From Brachionus manjavacas (taxonomy: Eukaryota; Rotifera; Eurotatoria; Ploima; Brachionidae), in NCBI GenBank assembly GCA_019054805.1, contig JAHQIY010000022.1, positions 806,001 through 870,000 of the forward strand: a stretch of DNA of 64,000 nucleotides, read 5' to 3'. Below, piece after piece: positions 20,710-32,696 of this stretch (positions are counted from its first letter, which is position 1; the number at the start of each line of letters is the position of its first letter). A program made the translations under genes and the position numbers. Below the pieces are notes generated by a model, which was given only the letters and a program-made list of their open reading frames with translations, did not search any database and had not been told where the DNA came from.

Positions 20710-21710
20710 TTATTTTTTTTTTCTCAATTCTTCACTGGCCTGGTCATACTTCGGATCTGTTAGATTAAGCATCAATGACTGTGTGTTCAAGAATGCCCGA
20801 TTATTGCTTGAGGCAACCTTAAAAAAATTTAAAAATTATTTATACTTTGAGTTTGGAAAATTATACAGTTTCAGCAATTCGCTGCGATGCTTTGAGTTTT
20901 CTTAACTTAAGGTAGCCTGGATTGCTAGCAATAGATGAACCGATCAACTTGGCAGCTTCAGCTTCTCCTTCAGCTTGAAGAATTTTTTGCTGTCGCTCTT
21001 GCTTTGCTCGTTCAACTAAAAATACCGCTCTTTGTGCTTCTTGGTGAGCTACTTGTTTAGATTCTACCGCAGCCGAGTATTGAGGGCTAAAACTCAATTC
21101 CGTAATGGAAACGTCATCAAGAATTATATCGAAATCTTTGGCTCTTTGAATCAGCTCATTGCGAATTAAAAGCGAAACTTGTTGACGTTGAGTAATCAGT
21201 TGACTTGCATTAAATTTTGCTACAACGCTCTTCAATACTTCATTGCAAATTGAAGGTAAGACTCTTTCATCAAAATCTAAGCCTAATTGTTGATACAATT
21301 GCGGCAATCTAGCCTGTTCGGGTCTAGACAAAACTCGAAGTGCTATGTTTACCATTTGTAAATCCTTGCTACCTGTTGGTGATCTGATGAGTCTCGGTTT
21401 TGCTCTAATGTCATAAATAATTGGATATTGGAACCATGGTATTCGAAAATGTAATCCTTCTGAATAAATTGTATTCGGTTCAACTCCGCCAATTCTATTA
21501 AAAATAATAGCTCTGTGACCACCCTCAACTTAAAATTTTTTTTAATAAATTAAGAAATCTTTCCACAATTAATGTATACTAACCAGTGAAAATAGATTGA
21601 GCGCCAGTATAAACAAGGGCGCCGGCAGCAACAAGAAGACTGGTTCCAGCACCTAGACCTTTCGAGCCTTTTGACAATCGAGAAATGAATTCGTTTAGCT
21701 TTTGAGCCAT
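20710..21710 (-). CDS. PHB2: prohibitin-2
   Basis: Three exons, 21584-21710, 20867-21528 and 20710-20817; 298 aa (human 299). Starts [12 protein letters not shown]; a hydrophobic inner-membrane anchor follows at about residues 20-38. The SPFH/PHB domain includes [76 protein letters not shown] and [15 protein letters not shown], then the coiled coil [16 protein letters not shown] and [15 protein letters not shown]2 and PHB1 form ring complexes in the mitochondrial inner membrane that scaffold m-AAA protease and cristae factors. Introns are 55 and 49 bp. An AATAAA lies about 20 bp after the stop. First gene of the minus-strand cluster that ends with COQ6. Confidence 0.97.
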
Positions 21711-23701
21711 TATTTAATTAATTGATCTGTAATAAATATAAAATTGTTTTATATATGAAAACCATTTTTTTTCAAAAAAAGTTAGCTAAAGCATGTAATA
21801 TTTCATAAATTTTTATTTTCAGAATTTTAAGTCTATATGTTAAGCATTTTTTTTAAATCTCAAAATATGAAGTTGCAAAATTTGATTTTCAGTATAGCTG
21901 TGTATTTTTAAAGCTTTTCTAAAATTTGAAATTTTTCAATTTATCTAGAACAAGTTACAAAATTTTTGTCTTATTTAAAATAATCAAAAAACTCATAAAA
22001 ATATTCGAAAGAATTTATATTGTAAATTTTTAATTAATCCTCCTAACGAAATTATCTTATTAATGTAATTCTTTTCTAAAACTACGTTAAACCCGAAAAA
22101 TATTATGCAATAGTAATGTTAAAGTAATTTTAACTTGTAAGGCCTGTTCAAAACATGAACTTCTGGGATTTAATGCTGCGAAAAAAGAATTTTTTTATTA
22201 AAATTTATTTTTTAAAATTTTCTCGAAACTAAAATTGACTAAAAAATATTGTTTAACTATAAAAACAATTTTTTATTCTTTAACTTATACATTTTGTAAA
22301 TTCTTTACAAAACCAATTTTATTAAATTATGTTTCTTATTTTTTGAGCCTAAAGGTATTCCTGTCTTTTTTTTGATGTTAGTAGAAGTTTGCGATTCATC
22401 AACTAAATCAACAGAATTGAAACCTTGGTCATTATGATTTAATGTTGCATTTTGAGGAATTTTTTAATTGCTTGTTGGAACATTATTAGTTTGACTAGAG
22501 TTTAATATTGAGATACTTTGAGACAATTTTTTTTTTGGAAAGCTGCTGATATATTTGAATAATTCATTTTTTTTAATATCAATCTAAGTGCCGGGACAAT
22601 TTTTAAAAAATAAAATTTAATAAAAAATAATTTCCTATTTTTTTCTGATTTGGACCCACTTCTTTTTCTTATGCACAGCATTTTTATTATGCACAGCATT
22701 AAATCATTTTCCCTAGATTATTCCTAGAATTCATACATGGAGAAGAACTTGAAAAAGAGTTGTTCCAAAATAAAGTTCAAGTCCGAACTTTTTTTTTTGA
22801 TAGGTTCAACATTTGCTTGGTTCAGCAAAAATATCATTTTTCCGCAACAATAACTACCTAGAACGGAAGAAATTTCATTTTTGTAAATTTTTTGTGTAAA
22901 TTTTAATATCAAAAAATCTAGATTTAGATAATTTATAATTTTTTTATAAACGATGCCCATTGAAAATAATTGGAGAAAGGACAATTAATAGGCGAAACAT
23001 AACTTTTCTTGCAATTTTAGCAAAAAAGTTTTTTTATTCATTGAATGCAAAAAAAATCTCATGTTAAGCATAAAAAATGAGTGGAAAAAATTCTTAGACA
23101 GTTTTAAAAAATAGTCGGAAATTTTCGTGATCTTCCGTTAAATAAATTTCCTAGATAAATTACTCTACATAAACGGAAAAACAGGAAAATTTATTTGGTT
23201 AATTTGTAAAACTGGAGAAAAAATTGACCAAGGTATCTCGGAACTTCGAGTCATCAAGATTAAGACAATTTAATAAATTAAGAATTTTTAGTCTTGATAT
23301 TCATTGTGAAAAAAAATTGAAAAGTTTTTGGACTTATAAAAAAAAGTCCGGATTTGTACTTGACTTGAGACTAGTGACTTTTAAATAACTCTGCTAAAAA
23401 TACTAAAAATAACATGGATTATATGGTACTAGGCCGTGGCGCTAGAGTGAATTTTCGGATTTTGAAGCAGCGTTTAAAACCATGGGAATACGGTAATTAT
23501 TAAATAAAAAAAACAAAGAAAGTTTTATCTTTTTCCAAATTATGTAAGGAGCTATCAAAAAACTTTGTAAATGTACCTTTAGTTAGGGGTTTTATAGCTG
23601 GATTTTATTATTTTTTTCATTCTAAGCTTAATTTCCCTTAATATTGAAAGTGTAGTTAAAAAAGATTATTTTGTCCTGGTCCTTAATTTGGTAAATGAAT
23701 A
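21711..23701. other. AT-rich intergenic stretch with one degenerate coding trace
   Basis: Upstream region of PHB2 and beyond. On the minus strand at about 22320-22500 a frame with one stop reads NHNDQGFNSVDLVDESQTS and KKTGIPLGSKNKK; the basic GSKNKK end resembles linkers in transposon proteins, but I cannot name it. Nothing else is supported. Confidence 0.35.
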
Positions 23702-23880
23702 TACATTGGTGTTCCGGATTCAGTAATTTACGATAATTTACGTAAAAAATAGTAAATTTCGAACATTTTACGTAAATTTATGTAAAATAAAAATGTCCAA
23801 AAATTGAAATAATTTGGCAATTTAAAAAAAAAATTAATTCTTTTTATCCTTCAATATTTATTTCCAAAATTATGTAAAAT

Positions 23881-23984
23881 ATGGTAAAAATGGCAAAATG
23901 TCAGAATTACATTAAACATTTAAAAAAGGTAAAAATTTAAAATATAAAATAAAATTTTAATTAATTCAAATTAAAATCTAGATA
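23881..23984 (+). repeat. long direct repeat, left copy (putative LINE target duplication)
   Basis: About 104 bp that recur at 27210-27313 in the same orientation with few differences, including an identical core of more than 50 bp. It ends AATCTAGATA immediately before the trinucleotide tail of the LINE. Confidence 0.75.
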
Positions 23985-26900
23985 GGAGTAGTAGTAGTAG
24001 TTCTTGCTGCGACACCTAACATGGAGATTGTCTAAGCCCATCACCGCGAATTGGCCGTGTAAAAGTGTAGCAGCCGATTCTATTGAACTTATCTAAAGCC
24101 ATTTTAAAATTAGCTGTTGAATTGAACGCTCCGGCTGGTCCCTTGTTTTCTGATTTTTTCACTAGATTCTTGATCAAGCTTACCTTTTCTATTCCATTCA
24201 CTAGTTTGTACATTTCAATCAAGTCCCCTCTCACTTTTCTTTCACTCAGCTTTGCCAGTCCTAATTTTGTCAGCCTCTTTTCATACGGCATGTTTCTTAC
24301 AGACAAAGGTATTTTTGTTGCCCTCTCTTGCATCTTTTCCAACGCATTCACGTCCATTTTCATACTTGGATTCCAAACCTGCGCTGGGTAATCTAGGTGG
24401 GGTCTCACCATGGATATATACAATCTGACCCACAGTCTTTCCTCTCTACTTGTAAACGTTCGCTTTAGCATTCCAAGTACCCTAATCGCTTTCGCACAAG
24501 CACTTTTCACTTGGCTGATCCACTTTAAATCTGATTCATCTGATGATTAATTCTTGACCAAGCTTACCTTTTCTATTCCATTCACTAGTTTGTACATTTC
24601 AATCAAGTCCCCTCTCACTATTCTTTCACTCAGCTTTGTCAGTCCTAATTTTGTCAGCCTTATTTGGCTGGTCCATTTTAAATCTGGTGAAACTATCACT
24701 CCAAGATCCCTTTCACATTCTGTGGTCGCTAGTATAACATTTCTGTTGCTTTTTTGTCTATATTTATACCTTTCATTTAGTCTGCTGAAATGTATTACTT
24801 TACATTTGTTAGCACACACTCCCATACGCCAAACCTCTATCCATCCAAATCTTTCTGTAACATCGCTCTCTCATAACATTATTAACTATACCGAGTATTT
24901 TTGAGTCATCTGCATACAATTCCATTCTATTTGGAAAGCAGTCAGGTAGGTTATTTATGTAAAGAATAATTAGCAGGGGCCCAAGTACAGACCCTTGCGG
25001 AACTCCACTCAGTACCTCTGACCATCAAGAAACTCCAACACCAAGTACAACTCGCTGAGTTCTCATACTCAAAAAGTCTTCGAGCCACCTTAATATTTTC
25101 TTACTTAGCCCATAACCACGTAGTTTATGAAGAATTCGTTGATGCGATACCGAATAAAAAGCCTTTGAGAAGTCTAATAGTATTTCATCCACGCTGTTAC
25201 CTTTGGTCAACTCAATCGTGATCATATCAAGCGTTTCAAGTAGGTTCGTAACACATCCTTTCTTTGGAACAAATCCATGTTTTTCAGTATCAGTGGATGT
25301 ACTTGGTCTGTTCCCATCGATTTGTTGCCATTTAATTTCTCTAGTCTTCGTTCAATCAGATCTTCGTTTAGCTCCTGCATGACATTCTCAATATCCCAAG
25401 TTTTTTGTCACTCGTTACTTTACCCTCTTTTGTTCTTAACATTCTTATTTCTTCCTTTACTCCCATTTTGGTTTTTACATAGGCAAAAAGTAGTTTCGGA
25501 TCACTTTTTGCTTTTTTAGACAGTCTGTTCTCATAATCCGATTTTACTTCTCTTAATTTCTGTTACAACTCTCTACATGTTCTTCTATAATCATATTTAC
25601 TTTTTTCAAATGAACTTTTATTACATGCTTTCATCTTATACCAAGCTCGATGCTTAAGTTTTACCACTCTATTTACCTCGTAGTTCATCCATTTTTCGCT
25701 CTATCATAAATTTTCTCTTTTATCCGGTACGTGTTTTTCATAAAGTCGCAGATACTTATTCAGAAAACTTTCATAACATTGATCAACATTCAGTCCAACA
25801 AATTCAGTCCACTGACCCCATACCAGTGTTGATTTGGTCAAAATCAGCTTTTCTTAGGTTTTTCCTCTTTATTTTCGTAATTTTTGGATAGTCGCTTCCA
25901 TCAAACATAGATCATCTCTCACATATATACAAACTCCACCGCCACGTCCCGTTGTGTCTCTTCGGTATAAAGTATATCCCGTTATACACGGTATTGAGTT
26001 CTCGGAAAACCAAGTCTCAGATACACATACAATATGTTGCCTATCCAACTTATCCAGCCGGACAACAAGCTCCGTAAGTTTGTTGTTGAGTGAAGTGGCA
26101 TTTGTATAAATACAAGTGAGAAAAGGTTCACGAAAGCTTATCCTTTTCTTATCTAAACTTTGATTCAATTTAGGCGACCCAAGAATTTCATTGTGCTGGC
26201 TAGAAAAAGATTCACCACTCCCCCTAATTATTCGGTTATCATTAATTACATAATTATTTTTAACTTTAAAATTCTTCTCAGTTTTCCTAATATTCTTTTT
26301 TTACAATTAAATTGCTACTTGTCATTGTATTTGTTGACGTTTGCTTAATTCTTCGGAGCTCATTTCCTCGGATGACCCATCGGTAATGCCTCCCTTCATT
26401 CTTACTCTCTTTCTCCTTGTTGAGTACTTCCCTTCTTTCTCTCAGCTGCTTCTCTAACCTTCTTCGCACTCAGTTCGGTCAAGACAAATATACACTTCAG
26501 CATGACCTTCAGTTTTTCTCAACTTTTTGGCTTCCGCCAAGACACCATTTCTATCAACGCCCTTTTTTAGACGGATAAAAATCGGAGGAACACTTTTCGA
26601 ATTCGTTTGTCTGAATCTCCGCACATGCTCGATGTTATTTGTGTTCACACCTATATCTTGGAAAAGATTTCTCACTTGTTCAACAACATCTATGTTTGAC
26701 TCTTGCTTTAAACCAAACACGATTAGACATTCCTTTTTACTTTCCTTGCTTGATTCTCTGCAAAGACAGAATTCTTCATATCTATTTGCTAGGACTATAG
26801 AGGCTGAGACGGTCTTAATTTTTCTCTTCCTTCGCCTCCGCCAGGAAGCTGAGCAACAATAAATGACCAACGCAAGACCGAATCAGTGTTGGGACTTCGC

Positions 26901-27209
26901 TGTAACGAAGACATTTCAACATTGCTTTCGTCATTTTCTTGTAGTCTCGATGTTTGAACATCTATTTTGGATTCTTTTACAGCAATTCGCTCATTAAATT
27001 TTTGTTCTATCTGTGCGGTTCTATCATTGAATTTTTCGTTATCTGCACTCTCTTTGTCAGTTTTTCAATTATCTGACCTTGGTTTTCAATTTTTTTTGAG
27101 AGTTCTTCAATAATTTTATCTTTTGATTTGACAATCCATTCGAAATCCTCTAAAACTTTTACTCGATTCTTCAAAATTGTGTTAAAAAATGGTAAAATGT
27201 AATCAATTA
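23985..27209 (-). mobile_element. CR1-like LINE, ORF1 and ORF2, decayed
   Basis: Read on the minus strand from 5' to 3': an ORF1 coiled coil (about 27000-27170), an RRM-type ORF1 domain (26454-26800: LIVFGLKQESN, HVRRFRQTNSKSVPPIFIRLKK), the ORF2 endonuclease start (25869-26168: YTNATSLNNKLTELVVRLDK, SETWFSENS), then RT blocks SKAFYSVSHQRILHKLRGYG (about 25150), SGVPQGSVLGPL and the YADD box (about 24910-24915), and the C-terminal region to about 24020. The 3' tail is (ACT)n on its own strand. Many frameshifts. A segment of about 115 bp in the C-terminal region is duplicated (24161-24285 and 24549-24661). The 5' end is cut inside ORF1. Confidence 0.85.
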
Positions 27210-27313
27210 ATGGTAAAAAATGGTAAAATGTCAGAATTACATTAAACATTTAAAAAAGGTAAAAATTTAAAATATAAAATAAATTATAATTAATTTAAAT
27301 TAAAATCTAGATA
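27210..27313 (+). repeat. long direct repeat, right copy
   Basis: Partner of 23881-23984. The match may extend further outward, since CAAAATTRTGT...ATGGTAAAA also occurs on both sides (from about 23863 and about 27173), but a 30-bp insertion or local duplication makes that boundary ambiguous. Confidence 0.7.
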
Positions 27314-28029
27314 ATAATTAAATTAATAGAAAATCAAGGAGGTTTGTCAAACAATCATAAAGCATTAAAACTATTTAAGATAATTTTTTTAACGTAAATA
27401 AAATTTAAAAAATGTAAATAAAATTTTTTTTTCAATTTAATTAAAAATTTCAATTAAATTTTTATCGTAAATTACTAAATCCGCAACACTACTGTAATGT
27501 TAAAAGAAAGTCAACACAAAAAAGTTACTCAATGAGTTGGATATAATTATTATTTCAATTTAATAATTGTGATGTAAAAGTATGAGTTAGTTGATCATCA
27601 TAGATTACATTTCTTCTATTATTACTTAGACTACTAAAGTTTCAAAAAAGTTGGTTTGCTAATTATTTAAGAAAATAAAAAAGATAAATGAAATTCTTCA
27701 ATAAAAAAAAATCTCCCGAAATTGTTTTTCAACGAAAATAAAAAAATTCCGATAATGAATTTAGTTTTTTCTAAAGATTAATATCAAGAATGAATATTAA
27801 AAAAATAAATTTATGAATACTAATTTGGCGTAATTTTTTAATAACAAAAAAGCCGTACAAATTTTAATTAATTTGCAGATTTAAAGACAGAGGCATGCTC
27901 TCTTCTTGTCTATTTATTAGCTCCATGGCTATCCAAAAATTTATTTTTAAGTTAATTTTCAAATAAATACAATACGAATTTTTAGAAAATTTTCTTATTA
28001 GTTTAGTTAAGTAGATTAGTCACAAAGGA

Positions 28030-28330
28030 ACAATCTTGCAAGCTTGACATTATTTTTCATCCAAATGTTTTCGGCATAGGCTGCGGGAATGGTTCATGAG
28101 CGATCATAGCATCATAGATTTCAGTTTTGTTTAACAGCAGTGATTGCCAGTCTGTTCCAAGAGCCAATAACTGCTGCACTTCAGTTGTTCTTGAAAACCA
28201 GACATCATGCTGCCATTTTGCAACAGAATAGTTAAAATCAGCCACAAGCAAAAGGCCAGCATAGTCTCTATCCTATTTCCCCCCTTTTTTATTAACCTAC
28301 GATTGTTCTTAGCATGTATGGTCAATGTAT
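28030..28330 (-). CDS. unassigned coding-like fragment
   Basis: A frame that stands out for its base composition (clearly less AT-rich than the flanks) reads LLLVADFNYSVAKWQHDVWF, SRTTEVQQLLALGTDWQSLL and ends EPFPQPMPKTFG before a stop at 28057. An overlapping frame on the same strand also stays open. I do not recognise the family. No ATG in a convincing context and no matching exons nearby, so it may be a gene fragment or a single terminal exon. Confidence 0.3.
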
Positions 28331-28401
28331 GCAGCCATCAGTCAGACTTCAACTCAAGCCACACTACCTCTATTGCCATCTCAAAGTGTAGTTGTTTATA
28401 A

Positions 28402-31018
28402 TGAATCATAAAACCATTTTACAGTAAAGGATTTTAGTTCCGCCAACTTGTCTGAATTAAAGTGACATTGGTGCATCCAAATTTAATAAATTATATTTTT
28501 TATAAATGGATCTGATACATAAGTGATTACTGGACTGGTCAATGGAACTGGACTATAAGGCGTTGTGAGTACTAGTCTAGCTTTATCGATTACGTTTGGG
28601 TGCCTCTCCAAGCTTGCTTGATTGTTAAATTATCCATAAAGAATTTTCTGTCGATTCCTCCAAATTAATTATCGTCTTTTGAAATAGTGACCCTTTTTAA
28701 ATATTAGAACCGTCTAAATATTCTAGTAAACAGTCATTTTAATTAAATCCATATTTTTATTTGAAAAAAATTTGCACCGTCTCTGATTTTTAAAATGTTT
28801 ACTCCAAAAATTTTTTTTTCAGATTTTATCTCAGACTTTATCTTATCTCAAAATTATTATTCCAATCTAGTCAATTGATTTTAGTTCTTTTTAGATTTAA
28901 TTTCATCAACGCATTTCATGGGTTTTATTTTTTTTATTAAATTTTTTTAAACAAACAAATTTTCTAAAATAAACAAACTTAAAATTTCTATTGAAGATTA
29001 ACTGTTTCCATTTCGCGGTAATTTATTTATTTTAGAAAACTTTTAAGTTACAAAAAAAAAAGCTAATCACTTAAATGTCTGTGCATATATGTGCACAAAT
29101 AATGCTATAAACAATTTAATAAAACTACGTAATACTTACGTAATTTCTAAACTTTTTGAACAGCTTCACTTTTTTTGAGCGTTCAAACAAGCTTTAATTT
29201 AATTTAAAAAAACACAATAATGACAGATGTTTTAGAAGCAGCCGTACATTGAAAGGAAAAGGATTATGTGACATTCTAAATGGAACTTAGATCTATTTCC
29301 AAAAATTTTAATTAATTACAATAATAAACTATTTCATACAATAACCCCTCATCATATTGTTAACAAATATTAATGGATTAATAAACATTAAAGTACTTTA
29401 ATTACTAAAAAATAAATAAATCATAACAAGAATAATAATTAGAGCTACATCAGAATAACTGCGGATCAAGGTTACAAGTGGCCTTGCTATGGTAGCTGCC
29501 TCATTTTAATATATTATTTGGGTACAATTTAGATATAAATTTACAAAAAATAACATTTAGAAGAAATGCATATTTTGGAATTCGATTAAAGTAATTTTGC
29601 GAATTGAGTGATATGTTACTAAATGTATTAGTGATATTTCGCGATAGAATCTTTTACATGTTATAACAGACTGTCACTAAAACTGAATTAATTATATTCA
29701 TAATAATCGAATATATTCATAATAAACTTATTCAAAAATTAATATAAGATTTAGAGAGATTTAGCTCGGTAAATGTCAAGAATAAATTTATAGAAAAGTG
29801 TAACCAAAGTGGAATCTAATCGACATGTTTACTTAATTTTTTTAATTAATTAGACTGAAAAGAAGGGTGATACTCATTCTGTACAACCTATATTCTGTTC
29901 GAATTATTTTATTTTATTAGATTATATTAAAAATTATTTAGGTATATTTTCTTTAAGTCCACTGGTCCATATCGATTATGCTTATCATTCCTCCCGATAT
30001 TAATTTACAAGCTATTTTGTAAGGAATAAACAATTTTCTAATTAAAATTATAACCCTTTGCATCAACCAAATCAAAAATAAACACCACTGAAATTGTGTT
30101 TATATTGAATCTCTGATAATTTAAAACTTAATAAAAAAAGAATAGATAGATTTAAACAAAATTATCTTTCAAAAATCTCTGATGATTATTTGAAGAAAGC
30201 TTGTCCAAATCCTATAAAAAACATTCAAAAAATAGTTAAAAATCTTTAAAAATTATTCAAAATATTGTTGACTGGGAAAAACAAAACTTTAAACAAATTT
30301 TAATTAAAGTCTAGAAAATAAAAAAGCTTCACTCTTTTCAAATAAAAATAAAAACTTGTATAAGTTATATTAAAAGCATTTATATTCATATGTTGATTTA
30401 AAAAGAAATAATTATCAAATCAAGTAGCTAATTTCAGAAATCAACTGAATAGAACTATAAAATAAAGTACATTTGTAAAAAAAATCTAACCTAAAATTTA
30501 AGTATAATTTTAAATAAAATCTTTTTAAATTTTGTTTCCTTTTTGAGTTTTTGATTTTAGAATTTCTATTTGATTTAACCATTGTATGGTGAAAAGCGAA
30601 AATTGTAGATTTTTATTTATTATAAAGCAGTAAATATAATTTCTTTAGCTTTTTTGACATTAAGGTAGTTTTTAATCTTTGAATGATTAGCTAAAAGAAA
30701 AACTTATTCAATAAATAGCTCAAGTTTTTTTATTCGAGTAAAAAGTGTAAAATTTTTGATTGATAATTAATTAGCAGCCAACATTCTTGGTACTTGTGAT
30801 TGATATTTATTGGAAATACTTTACAATAAAATCGTTTTAAAGAATTCTTAAAGAAATTTACTTGAACTATATTTTTGTAATTTATCGGCTTTTTCAAATA
30901 TTTAGTCTCTTGAAAACCTTAACGACCTAATTGATTCTAATATAAAAGGATTTGAGTGCATCTTAATTTTTTTTATTATTTTAAATTTTTGAATAAACCA
31001 TATTTATTTTTTTATAAA
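28402..31018. other. AT-rich stretch, nothing recognised
   Basis: 2.6 kb with stops in every frame and no repeat or tail that I could identify. Confidence 0.5.
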
Positions 31019-31463
31019 ATGAACAAAATTCGTAGTGAAAGAGCTTCTAAAATCGTGGAACATTCCGAATGTTCGAATGATACTGGAATCGGAAGTTTGT
31101 CATTTATTGAATCTTTTGTTTTGAATGAGTCAGACCTAAACAAAACTGATCGACAAAAATCACCTCAAGAACATAAAGAAACGAATAACATAAGTATTTT
31201 TTAATTATTTATTATTAAATAAAATAAAATAATAAAATTTTGTTACCAAGATTTTGAAAGGAATGATGATTATTACTTTATTCAAGAACAGTATAGAACA
31301 AATAACCACACAGATTTTAATTTTAAATTAAATCAGATCACTAATAAAGTACACAATTTTGGACCAAGATTAAGGTTAGTTTTTTTTAATCTTAATTTTT
31401 GTATTAGATAATAATAAAATAAAAATTTACAGTATCGCTCGAATTAATCCAAAAATAATTTAG
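31019..31463 (+). CDS. orphan small protein, three exons
   Basis: Exons 31019-31193, 31251-31374 and 31433-31463 join in phase (1, then 2) across GT-AG introns of 57 and 58 bp to give 109 aa. It starts MNKIRSERASKIVEHSECSN, is polar and charged throughout, includes DDYYFIQEQYRTN and NKVHNFGPRLSIARI, and ends NPKII. No signal peptide or membrane segment. The consistent splice phases and normal intron sizes support a real gene, but I recognise no family, so no function is proposed. Confidence 0.5.
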
Positions 31464-32696
31464 TACCTATAGCTACTGCATATTTTAAAATTGAAAATTT
31501 ATAATTGACATCTATAAACATTGAGCCAAAAATAAATGCACGGAATTTATTGTAAAATTGTTTAACACTTTCTTGAAACTAAAACAATCATTATGACACT
31601 TAAAAAAACTCTTTATTGAAAGTAATAAGTTAGAGATTTTAGATTATAAAAGACGTGTATGAAATATGAATATTAGCTTTAAAAAAATTGTTTGTAAAAA
31701 TGAGGAAATATTTTTTTAGATACGAATTTAAATAGATTATTAAATTTTCTTGTGATAACTGATTGTGAACAAGTCAAACAATAAAAAATTATAGTGGAAC
31801 TCCACAATACAGTAGCTCTTTTTTAATTTCCAACTTAATTATAATCAAAATTTTTATATAAAATGTAAACAGTTTTGATCGTAAATCAACTCAGACGATT
31901 ATGTTACGCTAACATCAAGGTAATAAAAACCCGCAAATTATTCTTTACCTTTATTAGCAAGTAAAATATCTTAAAAATTAAACGCTTTAGAAATTAAGGT
32001 TTTAAAATATAAAATAAATTCAATTTAAATTTTAGAATATTTGGTTTCATTTTGTAAAGTTTAATCTATTCTGATTTAGGAAAAAATTCTTTTATATCTT
32101 GGTTGTGACTGGGTTTTTTTTTTTATATCTAAATGAATTGAAGAGGACACAAATTTTGAATTTCAATCAAGAAATTTTCGCCAGTTTTTCGATTATTTTT
32201 TTTTTTAATATATAAAGATACTTGTTTTAGAAGAACCCGAAGTATAAGTTAATATGAATATTTTGTTAAAAAAATAAAGAAGAATAAAAAATTTTTTTAA
32301 ATTTTATTTATTTTCATAAATAAGATATTCTATTATATAGACAACATCTTCTTATATTTTGAAATTAAATAGGCTTTTAAATTTTCCGAATAGTGTCGAA
32401 ATGACCCGATCATTCCTTCTAATGTATAATGGAAAACTTATAATTATTAGTAATTTAAAAATACACATTGGAATCGTTTATATCAGTTATTTTTGAAAAT
32501 ACTTAAAATTCATTTGATATTTATGTTTATTCTAAAATCTAAAATTTACACCTATTTTGACTCTTTTGTAAACAAACTAATTAGATATAAAAAAATTTAA
32601 CATTGAGAATAAGAATTATTTATTATTACAATTTTGATGATTAGGTGAATACATAATAATGTCAACATTTTAATAAAATCGAATCTTACAGAGGAT
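31464..32696. other. AT-rich intergenic stretch, nothing recognised
   Basis: No ORF, repeat or RNA signal that I could support between the two orphan genes. Confidence 0.5.

Larger units (their letters stand above)
23704..27494. mobile_element. TA-flanked MITE split by a LINE insertion
   Basis: Left end CATTGGTGTTCCGGATTCAG and the inverted right end CAGTAGTGTTGCGGATTTAG form terminal inverted repeats, followed on both sides by TAATTTACGATAA. Both ends abut TA (23702-23703 and 27495-27496), the target duplication of Tc1/mariner-type elements. With the LINE and one copy of the long direct repeat removed the element would be about 465 bp. Its ends resemble those of the foldback element at 47910 and also carry TTTACG cores 10 bp apart. 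Confidence 0.65.

Noticed and set aside
22724..22984. 86-aa minus-strand frame
   Set aside because: F/K/I/L-rich composition expected of AT-rich noise; no conserved pattern or splice partners.
24083..26862. Plus-strand frames across the CR1-like LINE
   Set aside because: Antisense to ORF1/ORF2; phenylalanine/serine-rich shadows.
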